A DNA stretch of 29,188 nucleotides from Blastococcus sp. CT_GayMR20 (GTDB lineage: Bacteria; Actinomycetota; Actinomycetes; Mycobacteriales; Geodermatophilaceae). The notes beneath the pieces are model-generated. The model was not told where the DNA came from, searched no databases, and saw nothing but the letters and a program-made list of their open reading frames with translations. Positions within the stretch are counted from its first letter, which is position 1. Every line of letters starts with the position of its first letter. The position numbers and the translations under genes are program-made. The DNA is taken from positions 1 to 29,188 of the forward strand of contig NZ_SPQM01000060.1 of the NCBI RefSeq assembly GCF_004570345.1. The letters run 5' to 3'. Below are positions 15,697 to 22,444 of the stretch, piece after piece.

Positions 15697-16002
15697 TCAA
15701 CCGCCGGCGTGCGCCGACGCGACGACGTCGAACCATTCCGTTCGGCCGGGCCCTGCCTCGAGGCGCTGGAGCGTCTGCCTCTGCTCGAGAAAGGCGGGAT
15801 CGTCGTGCCAGGCCTGCCAGTCCTGCCGACTGCGCCAGGTCCCGACGATGACCCGGTTGAGGGCGTCGCCGGTCGAGATCAGCAGCTGACCCGAGACCCA
15901 GCCCGGCCGGTCGTGCGCGGACTCGAAACGTGCCTGCATCGCCGCATCCCACTCCTCCTCTCCGCCCGGACGCACCTTCGTCGTCGTCACCACGGTCATC
16001 AT
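15697..16002 (-). CDS. Antibiotic-biosynthesis-monooxygenase (ABM) fold protein
   Basis: 101 residues forming one dimeric ferredoxin-like ABM domain. It starts MMTVVTTTKVRPGGEEEWDAAM, continues with PGWVSGQLL, a VGTWRSRQDWQAWHDDPAF segment and a C-terminal EWFDVVAS strand. Family members include cofactor-free quinone-forming oxygenases, heme-degrading enzymes and proteins of unknown activity. The tandem ATG codons have AGGAG about 6 nt upstream. Here the actual reaction is unknown. It stands alone between convergent and co-oriented genes. Confidence 0.8.
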   Translation of the reverse strand: MMTVVTTTKVRPGGEEEWDAAMQARFESAHDRPGWVSGQLLISTGDALNRVIVGTWRSRQDWQAWHDDPAFLEQRQTLQRLEAGPGRTEWFDVVASAHAGG

Positions 16003-16053
16003 CGGAACTCCTCAGGGGGACTCTCGCGCTGACACACCACGGGCAGCGTGCGG

Positions 16054-16258
16054 CGATCGGTTGTGCGGCGGAAGCGGCGGTCGACACCCGCCGGCCGCCG
16101 GGGGCTACCTCCGCGACCGGCGACGATCGCCCAGCGGCGATCGGCACCGGAGTCTCCCCCGGAGATGCTGCCGGCACCGGCCGATCGCGGCGAGGAGGAA
16201 CGACCATCGCCGACAGGTCTCTGCAGGGGACGATGCAGGCGTGCCCACCCGTCGATCG
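16054..16258. repeat. Cluster of five CGATCG palindromes in a non-coding gap
   Basis: CGATCG occurs at 16054, 16124, 16138, 16182 and 16253, all within the 283-bp gap between the ABM gene and the next hypothetical gene. The motif is frequent across this window (roughly one per kb in the part I scanned), yet five in 205 bp is dense. No coding frame in this gap looks real. Confidence 0.3.
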
Positions 16259-16285
16259 ACCGGGAACGCGCCCGACACGACGATG

Positions 16286-16672
16286 TCACGGAGGCCGCGT
16301 CGACTGACACTCCACCTCCCCCGGCGCCCGTACGAGCAGCTCGGGTGACCGCACCACCACTCGGCCGGTCGCGAGATCCAGGTCGAGGAGTGCGTCGATG
16401 CCGACCGCCATGATCATGCGGAGCGTGAAGCGCTGCCGGCGCAACGCGTGCACCGTGGTGACCGGGTGATGCTGTAGCCACTCCAGCAGCTCCTCCTGAG
16501 ACCGACGCTTCGCACGAGGCCCCAGACGGCGCCCACCGGTGGCTCTCTTGGCGCGTCGGCTGACCGCGCAGTAGCCATGGTTGCGACAGGGAACGAGTTC
16601 GCCGCCCGCAGGAACCAGGTTCAAGGTCTCGTAGCTGAGCACCGTGCCGCAGCTGAGGGTCGCGATGTACAT
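16286..16672 (-). CDS. Hypothetical actinobacterial protein with N-terminal Cys/His motif
   Basis: 128 residues. The N-terminus MYIATLSCGTVLSYETL, then VPAGGELVPCRNHGYCAV, resembles short actinobacterial proteins that begin with a Cys-containing motif followed by a C-x2-H-x2-C-like cluster, which could bind zinc. The middle is basic (RRAKRATGGRRLGPRAKRR), and the C-terminal half is predicted helix and strand with a repeated valine-leucine pattern. I do not recognise a function; a nucleic-acid-binding role is only a guess from the basic stretch. The ATG at 16672 lacks its own clear ribosome binding site but overlaps a possible upstream ORF stop as TGATG. Confidence 0.55.
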   Translation of the reverse strand: MYIATLSCGTVLSYETLNLVPAGGELVPCRNHGYCAVSRRAKRATGGRRLGPRAKRRSQEELLEWLQHHPVTTVHALRRQRFTLRMIMAVGIDALLDLDLATGRVVVRSPELLVRAPGEVECQSTRPP

Positions 16673-16827
16673 CAGGTCAGCTGGCCGTCGTGCTCGGGCC
16701 GCCCCCGCTCCGGGGGGTCCACCCTGCTCCCGGCAGCACACGGAGGTCGCCGTTCGCCTGTGGGCGGGCGCCGCGCACCACGCCCCCGAGGAGACGACAT
16801 CGGCGTGTGCCCTCGCGCCGTTCGCAC
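16672..16827 (-). CDS. Possible 51-residue ORF coupled to the downstream hypothetical gene
   Basis: A GTG at 16827 follows a very strong purine tract (AGGAGG at 16838-16843 and GGAGG at 16832-16836). The frame ends with TGA overlapping the downstream ATG as TGATG. The product is Arg/Pro/Gly-rich with no known domain, and third-position GC is only about average for the region. The strong Shine-Dalgarno sequence makes translation plausible, but it may be a leader and not a functional protein. Confidence 0.3.
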   Translation of the reverse strand: MRTARGHTPMSSPRGRGARRPPTGERRPPCAAGSRVDPPERGRPEHDGQLT

Positions 16828-16851
16828 CGATCCTCCACCTCCTGCATGCAA

Positions 16852-16861
16852 CTGTATACGG
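16852..16861. promoter_or_regulatory. GTATAC-cored site upstream of hypothetical gene
   Basis: CTGTATACGG, core at 16854-16859, is nearly identical to the site upstream of molybdenum hydroxylase 1 (CTGTATACGT). On the minus strand TATACA would place a transcript start just before the strong purine tract at 16832-16843. It may be an operator, a -10 element, or both. Confidence 0.38.
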
Positions 16862-17360
16862 GCCACTTCGCGACCGCTCGAACTGGGCGCACGGTGCGAG
16901 GCCGCCGACCCGGGCCGCCGCGGGAAGGACCCGGGTGCGGCCCCCGACATCGGTCGCCTCCGAGCCGCACGGACTGATGGCGAGCATTGCCGGACGCGAT
17001 TCTCAGGGGCCGACTTTGTCCCTCGCCCTTTCCGCCGATCAGGCGTGGACGCACAGAAGACTTCCTTATGAAGAATGTGCCGACCAGCCATTCATCGAAT
17101 GCGCCTCGTCCTCGGGTCCAGCCCGTGAAGCCGTCCCCGGCACCAGCCTGCGCGCCCGAGGCAGTCCTGGTCATGCTGCCGACTGCTTCATCACGCTGCG
17201 GATCCACCCGCCGCGCCTTCGTCATGGGACCTGCATCACCCATGGCGGTATTGGTGTGCGGTGCGTCACTTCTAGGCCGGACAGCGTGGCTGTCATCACA
17301 ACGGTTCCCGGCATTGTGCGCTCGAGTCGCGCGTTACTGTTTTTGAACAAGAAACAAAAG
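16862..17360. other. Non-coding stretch of lower GC content
   Basis: About 500 bp without a credible gene. Open frames on both strands here lack codon bias, ribosome binding sites or any recognisable motif. GC content falls below that of the flanking genes, and the last 40 bp (17333-17360) are notably A/T-rich, ending just before an inverted repeat and a small gene. A short CATTC/GAATG inverted repeat lies near 17089-17101. It may be a promoter region or decayed DNA. Confidence 0.5.
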
Positions 17361-17374
17361 TTCGACCAGTCGAA
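17361..17374. promoter_or_regulatory. Perfect inverted repeat upstream of small gene
   Basis: TTCGACCAGTCGAA has perfect 6-bp arms and a 2-nt centre. It ends five bases before the GAGGG ribosome binding site of the small plus-strand gene and follows an A/T-rich tract, so an operator is likely. I do not recognise the binding protein; it does not match the usual actinobacterial LexA box. Confidence 0.4.
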
Positions 17375-17388
17375 ATAGAGGGATGAGA

Positions 17389-17616
17389 GTGACCACGACC
17401 TTCACCAGCACGATCTCCGGCCTCCGCGGGCTCGTGGTGGAGTCGATCCGCGCAGCGCGAGCGTACGACGCCGCCCGGTCCAACGGCGAGCGGCGAGCCG
17501 TCCTGGACCGCTTCGTCAGCCAGGCCGACCACGGTCGCACGGCTGTGGAGAAGCCGGGCCGGGCGGTCGTGGACGGGCGGTACCTGTCGCGCGTCGACCC
17601 TCGCGTCGCCGCCTGA
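17389..17616 (+). CDS. Unrecognised 75-residue protein
   Basis: The frame has very high third-position G/C (about nine in ten codons), which is much better than neighbouring chance frames and argues for a real gene. The GTG at 17389 has GAGGG 6-7 nt upstream; the ATG at 17383 touches the ribosome binding site and is less likely. The product has a Thr-rich start (TTTFTSTISGL), then an amphipathic helix with VVESIRAARAYDAARSNGERRAVLDRF, and a basic C-terminus. No signal peptide, membrane segment or known domain is seen. It is monocistronic, preceded by a short inverted repeat and followed by two hairpins. Confidence 0.6.
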   Translation: MTTTFTSTISGLRGLVVESIRAARAYDAARSNGERRAVLDRFVSQADHGRTAVEKPGRAVVDGRYLSRVDPRVAA

Positions 17617-17636
17617 CGGCGCCAGACCACCCTTCG

Positions 17637-17701
17637 CGCCCCTGCGCGACGGGGCGACAGAGAGGCAGCCCGACGTAGGACGCCGGGCGGACGTGCCCGG
17701 C
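17637..17701. terminator. Double hairpin between convergent genes
   Basis: Two perfect stem-loops lie in the 155-bp gap between the small plus-strand gene and the DUF1989 gene on the minus strand. The first, 17637-17656, has arms CGCCCC/GGGGCG with an 8-nt loop. The second, 17682-17701, has arms GCCGGGC/GCCCGGC with a 6-nt loop. Their position between converging genes fits a bidirectional terminator, although there is no T-tract. Confidence 0.55.
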
Positions 17702-17771
17702 TTCCACGAAGTGCGTGCGTCAGCAGCCACCGCTGCCGCCCCGTCGGTCCCTCACGGGGACGGTCGAGCCG

Positions 17772-18416
17772 TCAGGGAACCCCGACGAAGACTTCGATCT
17801 TCATCGGCGTGCAGTGATAGGCATTGCACGGGTTGAGGATGTCCTGCGGACAGTTCGACAAGCCCACGAGGCAGTCCATCTCGGCGCGGAACTCGATGTA
17901 GTCCCCGGCCCTGCTGACGGGTTCCTCCGTGACCCACCGCCGGCGTTCGCAGTCGTGGTGGTAATTCATGAAGATGTCCATCGTGTCAGGGATGTCCTCG
18001 GGCAGGATCCCGTACTGCGCGACCGCCTTGCTGATGATCTCGTGGCAGCCGTCCCGGGAGTCGACGCCGTACGCCTCGTAGTTCCAGGTGTTGCACATGC
18101 GGTTGTGCAGGTCGTGGACACCCTTCGGCTCAGGCGTCTCCCTCACGATGGTCATCATCGGCCGGCAGATCGTCGACATCAGCGTGTCGCCCTCGGTCAA
18201 GCTGTCCCTCGGGACGTACGGCTCCCCCGGCTTGGGGGTGTACCTCGTGCGCGAGTAGGACGTGGACAGCTTCTCCCGGTAGTTGTCCGCGTTGAAGAGG
18301 GCCATGTCGACCACCTGTTGGCCCTCGAGGTCCGTGACGCGCAGGTGCTCCCCGCGCCGTACGAGGACCGAATGCCCCGACTTCGGGGGCATCACATGTG
18401 AGTGCAGTACGTCCAT
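17772..18416 (-). CDS. DUF1989 urea-carboxylase-associated family protein
   Basis: 214 residues matching the DUF1989 family throughout: EGQQVVDMALFNADN near 31-45, HDLHNRMCN at 101-109, and the C-terminal CPQDILNPCN (189-198) region with conserved Cys residues. Family members accompany urea carboxylase and guanidine-degradation genes, and paired members have been described as carboxyguanidine deiminase subunits. Here a single copy follows the large subunit of the second molybdenum hydroxylase, with no urea carboxylase in view. AGGAG lies 5-6 nt before the ATG at 18416. It may act on an amidine or ureido group formed in the pathway, which is inference. It is the last gene of the block C unit. 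Confidence 0.86.
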   Translation of the reverse strand: MDVLHSHVMPPKSGHSVLVRRGEHLRVTDLEGQQVVDMALFNADNYREKLSTSYSRTRYTPKPGEPYVPRDSLTEGDTLMSTICRPMMTIVRETPEPKGVHDLHNRMCNTWNYEAYGVDSRDGCHEIISKAVAQYGILPEDIPDTMDIFMNYHHDCERRRWVTEEPVSRAGDYIEFRAEMDCLVGLSNCPQDILNPCNAYHCTPMKIEVFVGVP

Positions 18417-18482
18417 TGCGTCTCCTAGGGTGCTGCCTGGGCGGCAAGCGGGATGACCGCTGCCGAGATGAGCGGGCTCCGG

Positions 18483-20879
18483 CTATGCCGGAAGGTCGTC
18501 CACGGCGTCGGAGGCCGGTGCGGTCGGCGGGGCTGCGGCACCCGGTCGGCCGTCTGCTCCCTGCAACAGGGACCAGACGGTGCCCGGTAGGAGTGGCAGG
18601 TCCTCGACCACTCCCCCTCGAGCAGCCACCGCGTCGGCGACGGCGGCCACGATGGCCGCCAGCGATCCGATGGCACCCGACTCCCCGACACCCTTGAGTC
18701 CTCCCCACGTGGCGGTGGACGGTGTCTCGATGTGTGAGAGCTCCACCCGAACGGTGTCGCCGGCCGTCGGCAGCAGATAGTCCACCAGGGTGGAGGTGAT
18801 CGGCTGGCCGTCCTCGTTGTAGGCGATTCGCTCGAGCAATGCGGCGCCGATGGCCTGGGCGGCGGCCCCCAGGAACTGCCCCTCGACGATCATCGGGTTG
18901 ATCATGGTTCCGCAGTCCTCGACGGCGAGCAGCCGCTGGATCTCCACGCCCCCGGTGTCGGGATCGACGTCGACGACTGCGACCACGCACGCGTTCGAGT
19001 AGTTCGCCGGGGGGTCGTAGAGCCTCGTTGCCTCGAAGCTGCGCTCCTGCTCAGGACTCCGGAGGTCGTCGCGGCCGAATCCCGCCGCGACGGTCTCGCG
19101 TACCGACAGCCGCGCCTCCGGCTCGCCGGCCACCCAGATCCCGCCGTCCCGGATGTCCAGATCCTCCGCGTCCGCTTCCAGGAGTTGGGCGGCCACCTCC
19201 AGCAGCTGCTTCTTGACGTCGCCCGCAGCCAACCCGACGGCTCCACCGCTGACCACGGCTCCGCGACTGGCGCGCGACCCGGTGAGGCTGATCGGCGCCT
19301 GCGAGGTGTCACTCCAGGTCACGGAGACGTCGGTGACGGGCAGTCCGAGGGCCTCGGCCGCCACCTGCGCCATGGTGGTCTCCAGCCCTTGCCCCATGGA
19401 CGGGGTGCCGATGCTGACGGTCGCCTTCCCCGAGGTGTTGACCACCACTCGTGCGGAATCGTGGGAGGGGGACAGGAAGCCGTGCAACTGCATGCCCCCG
19501 GAGCCGCCCATCCCCGTCGGCTCGGCATAGGGGCTGATACCCACACCGCGAAGGCGCCCGGAGCGACGCGGTGCGGCGGCAGCCGCGGCGGGTTCCTCCA
19601 GCCTCTCGCGTGCCTGAGCCAGGGTCTCCTGGAAGCTCATGTCCTGGAATACCCACCCGGTGGCCGTCGTGTACGGCATCTCCGAGCCCCGGATCATGTT
19701 GCGTGCGCGAAGCTCGAAGCGGTCGACACCGAGCTGACGGGCGGCCTCGTCGATGAGGAGCTCCCGGGCACACTGCGCCGCGACCATACCCACGCCCCGA
19801 TAGGGGGCGATGGGCGACTTGTTCGACAGGGCGATGGTGATGTCGTACGCGAAGTTGTCGATCCGGTACACACCAGGTACCGACCGCGCCGCGCGGTAGG
19901 CCTCGGTCAGCGGGCTCGCACTGTTGAAGCTGTATGCGCCGGCGTTGCCGACGATGCGGGCCCGGAGACCGGTGAAACGCATCTGCTCGTCCAGCGCCAG
20001 TTCCAGGTGCAGATCCTGATCGCGGGAGTGCGGCGCCGCGATCAGGTTCTCCTGGCGGTCCTCCATCCACCGGACCGGACGCCCGCACGCCATGGACGCC
20101 AGCACCACGGCGACGTCCTCGAGCTGGGTGGGGATCTTCTGGCCGAACCCGCCGCCGATGTCGTGCATCACCACACGGATCGCGTGCTCCGGCAGGCCGA
20201 CGACAGCAGCGAGATCGCGGGCCAGGCGGTGCGGCGCCTGCGTCGACGACCAGACCGTGAGCCGCCGAGACGACGGGTCGAAATCGGCCACGCAACCACG
20301 CGGCTCCAACGGAGAGGCCGACTGCCGCGGAAACCGAAGAGTCTTCGTGACCACGGTCGCGGCCCGGGCGAATGCCTCGTCGACGTCGCCGTAGACCTGC
20401 CGGTCGCGGAAGACCACGTTGTCCGGGATGTCGTCGAACAACGGGTCCCCCTGCCGGTCGGCGGACAGCGACGGGGCGAGCTCGTCGTACTCCACGTCCA
20501 CCAGCTCAGCGGCGTCCTCGGCCACGTAACGGTTCTCCGCGAGGACGATCGCGAGCGGCTCCCCGACGAACCGGACCCGGTCGGTCGCGAGCACCGGTTG
20601 CGGGGTCAGGAGGAGGTGCGGATGGCGGTTGGAGGTGAACGTCACGGGAGGCAGGTCCCGTGCATCCAGGACCGCCTCCACCCCCGGCGCACCACGTGCC
20701 GCCTCCGAGTCGACACCCAACAGCCGCGCGTGGGCATGACCGGACCGCACGAAGACGGCCTCGAGCATGCGAGGAAGGACGACGTCACCGACGAACCGTC
20801 CCCGTCCGGTGAGCAGGCGCGGATCCTCCGCACGGAGAACCGACGCGCCGATCGGGCCGGCAGCCTTGTCGGTGCTCAC
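18483..20879 (-). CDS. Molybdenum hydroxylase 2, molybdopterin-binding large subunit
   Basis: 798 residues of the CoxL/aldehyde oxidase large-subunit family. Motifs include the N-terminal RLLTGRGRFVGD, GGGFGQK (242-248), APYRGVGM (358-365), PSMGQG (493-498) and the catalytic KGVGE with Glu733. The CO dehydrogenase motif AYRCSFR is replaced by APYRGVGM, so the enzyme hydroxylates some other compound. About 30 extra Ala/Pro-rich residues extend the C-terminus. It is quite different from molybdenum hydroxylase 1, so the two are not a recent duplication. The GTG at 20879 is preceded by GAGGGGG at a slightly long distance and is 111 bp from the Fe-S subunit gene. Confidence 0.94.
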   Translation of the reverse strand: MSTDKAAGPIGASVLRAEDPRLLTGRGRFVGDVVLPRMLEAVFVRSGHAHARLLGVDSEAARGAPGVEAVLDARDLPPVTFTSNRHPHLLLTPQPVLATDRVRFVGEPLAIVLAENRYVAEDAAELVDVEYDELAPSLSADRQGDPLFDDIPDNVVFRDRQVYGDVDEAFARAATVVTKTLRFPRQSASPLEPRGCVADFDPSSRRLTVWSSTQAPHRLARDLAAVVGLPEHAIRVVMHDIGGGFGQKIPTQLEDVAVVLASMACGRPVRWMEDRQENLIAAPHSRDQDLHLELALDEQMRFTGLRARIVGNAGAYSFNSASPLTEAYRAARSVPGVYRIDNFAYDITIALSNKSPIAPYRGVGMVAAQCARELLIDEAARQLGVDRFELRARNMIRGSEMPYTTATGWVFQDMSFQETLAQARERLEEPAAAAAAPRRSGRLRGVGISPYAEPTGMGGSGGMQLHGFLSPSHDSARVVVNTSGKATVSIGTPSMGQGLETTMAQVAAEALGLPVTDVSVTWSDTSQAPISLTGSRASRGAVVSGGAVGLAAGDVKKQLLEVAAQLLEADAEDLDIRDGGIWVAGEPEARLSVRETVAAGFGRDDLRSPEQERSFEATRLYDPPANYSNACVVAVVDVDPDTGGVEIQRLLAVEDCGTMINPMIVEGQFLGAAAQAIGAALLERIAYNEDGQPITSTLVDYLLPTAGDTVRVELSHIETPSTATWGGLKGVGESGAIGSLAAIVAAVADAVAARGGVVEDLPLLPGTVWSLLQGADGRPGAAAPPTAPASDAVDDLPA

Positions 20880-20990
20880 CGGTCCACGCCCCCTCGACGC
20901 GTCCCCTGCGCCTGACCGCCGGCGCTCAGCCGAGCACAGCGGTGATCGCCTCCTGCTCTGCCACCGGCGTCCCGGGGAGCGACGCGCATC

Positions 20991-21479
20991 TCAGCGGCTC
21001 CAGGTCCGGTCGGCCAGCTGCACGGCATCCACGATGCTCTGGTAGCCGGTGCACCGGCAGATGTTCCCCGACAGCGCATCCCGGATCTCGTCCTCACCAG
21101 GTTCGGTGACCTCGCGGAGGTATTCCTGAGCCACCATCAGGAAGCCCGGGGTGCAGAACCCGCACTGAAGGGCATGACACTGCCGGAATGCCTCTTGCAA
21201 CGGGTGCAGCTGCCCTGGCGCGGCCTCCATCCCCTCCACGGTCTCGACCGAGACACCGTCGAGCTGGCCTGCATAAATGATGCACGAGCGGACGGAACGC
21301 CCGTCGACGAGCACTGTGCAGGCGCCACAGACGCCGTGCTCACAACCCACGTGAGTACCGGTCAGCTGCAACACGTCGCGGAGGAAATCGGATCCCGTCA
21401 TGCGCGCTTCTACGCTGCGACGGTAGGTCTTCCCGTTCACCGTGACCTCGATGGTCACGTACTCGGTCGGCTCTCTCAC
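20991..21479 (-). CDS. Molybdenum hydroxylase 2, [2Fe-2S] subunit
   Basis: 162 residues. The ferredoxin-type cluster is at Cys46, Cys51, Cys54 and Cys66 (CEHGVCGAC...C). The second cluster uses Cys106, Cys109, Cys141 and Cys143 in the standard forms QCGFCTPG and CRCTGY. It carries electrons between the Mo site and FAD. The GTG at 21479 overlaps the FAD-subunit stop as GTGA. Its place between the FAD and Mo subunits differs from cluster 1. Confidence 0.94.
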   Translation of the reverse strand: MREPTEYVTIEVTVNGKTYRRSVEARMTGSDFLRDVLQLTGTHVGCEHGVCGACTVLVDGRSVRSCIIYAGQLDGVSVETVEGMEAAPGQLHPLQEAFRQCHALQCGFCTPGFLMVAQEYLREVTEPGEDEIRDALSGNICRCTGYQSIVDAVQLADRTWSR

Positions 21480-22354
21480 TCGCTCCTCCTCGCGCTCTCG
21501 GCTGCGCTCTGCAGCGCACGCGCCGTCAGCAGCTGGATCAGGTTCTGTCGGTACTCGGACGAACCGAGGAGGTCGGCCGGGGGACGGCAGGCCGCGGCGG
21601 CCGCCGCCCCCGCTGCCACCATGGCTTCCGGCGTCGGCGCCTGTCCGACCAGAGCCTCTTCCGCCTCGGTCGCCCGGTAGGGCGTCTCCGCCACCCCCGA
21701 GTAGACGAGGCGCGCAGCCGTCACGACGCCCGAGCCGTCCAGTCCGACCTTCGCTGCCACCCCGACGATCGCGAAGTCACCGTGTCGGGGCGCGAATTCG
21801 ACCCACGCCGTGCCCTCACCGCTGGTGCGGGCAGGGAACCGGACGGAGACGAGCACCTCGTCCTCGGCCAGCTCCGAGGTGAAGAAGCTCCGGAAGAAGT
21901 CGGCGGCCGGGATGACCCGTACTCCCCTCGTGCTCCGGGCCGTGAACTCCGCGTCGAGGGCCGTCGCAACGGTCGGCAGCTCAGCGGCTGGGTCGGCGTG
22001 CGCCAGGCTCCCACCCACCGTGCCGCGGTTGCGGATGGTGGAGTGAGCCACGAAGGGCAGGGCCTGGGTCACCATCGGGCACCTGGTCGCCAGGACCGCC
22101 GAGCGCTCCGCGTCCCGCTGTCGCGTCATCGCCGGAACCGTGACGGCCACCCCCTCGTCCCGCGGGGCGCCCCCCAGCTCCGGCACCCTGTTGATGTCGA
22201 CGAGAACGGCCGGTGTCGCGAGTCGCAGGTTGAGCAACGGCCCGAGACTCTGGCCGCCGGCCAGCACCTTGGCCTCATCACCGTGCTCGGACAGCGCATC
22301 CAGCACCTCCTCCAGGCTGTCCGCCCGGACATAACGGAAGGGCACCGGTTTCAC
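21476..22354 (-). CDS. Molybdenum hydroxylase 2, FAD-binding subunit
   Basis: 292 residues of the CoxM type. FAD motifs are LAGGQS (31-36) and GTVGGS (111-116) with the DPAAELP segment (121-127) that usually follows, then the flavoprotein C-terminal domain. It takes electrons from the Fe-S subunit. The start is a GTG at 22354 with a GAGGA-like ribosome binding site; the sequence MKPVPFRYVRADSLEEVL is a normal family N-terminus. It is the first hydroxylase gene after the dihydroxyphthalate-decarboxylase-like gene, with a hairpin in the gap. Confidence 0.94.
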   Translation of the reverse strand: MKPVPFRYVRADSLEEVLDALSEHGDEAKVLAGGQSLGPLLNLRLATPAVLVDINRVPELGGAPRDEGVAVTVPAMTRQRDAERSAVLATRCPMVTQALPFVAHSTIRNRGTVGGSLAHADPAAELPTVATALDAEFTARSTRGVRVIPAADFFRSFFTSELAEDEVLVSVRFPARTSGEGTAWVEFAPRHGDFAIVGVAAKVGLDGSGVVTAARLVYSGVAETPYRATEAEEALVGQAPTPEAMVAAGAAAAAACRPPADLLGSSEYRQNLIQLLTARALQSAAESARRSE

Positions 22355-22412
22355 CGTCCTCGCCCGCCTTTCATCTGCGTCCGCCGAACGAGCCGTCCCT
22401 CGGACGAGCAGC

Positions 22413-22430
22413 GGCCCGGGCAGCCGGGCC
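22413..22430 (-). terminator. GC-rich intercistronic hairpin
   Basis: A perfect 7-bp stem GGCCCGG/CCGGGCC with loop GCAG lies between the dihydroxyphthalate-decarboxylase-like gene and the hydroxylase FAD subunit. A smaller CGTCC/GGACG hairpin is at 22394-22406. No T-tract follows. It may attenuate transcription or stabilise mRNA ends. Confidence 0.4.
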
Positions 22431-22444
22431 CCTGCGCCGTCCGC

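Noticed and set aside
16677..17243. Minus-strand 188-codon frame in the non-coding stretch
   Set aside because: No codon bias, no ribosome binding site and no recognisable motif; it overlaps other equally poor frames on both strands.
17361..17374. LexA (SOS) box
   Set aside because: The arms TTCGAC/GTCGAA with a 2-nt centre do not match the actinobacterial GAAC-N4-GTTC pattern.
18483..22354. Carbon monoxide dehydrogenase CoxMSL
   Set aside because: The large subunit lacks the AYRCSFR active-site loop with its cysteine; it belongs to the wider molybdenum hydroxylase family.
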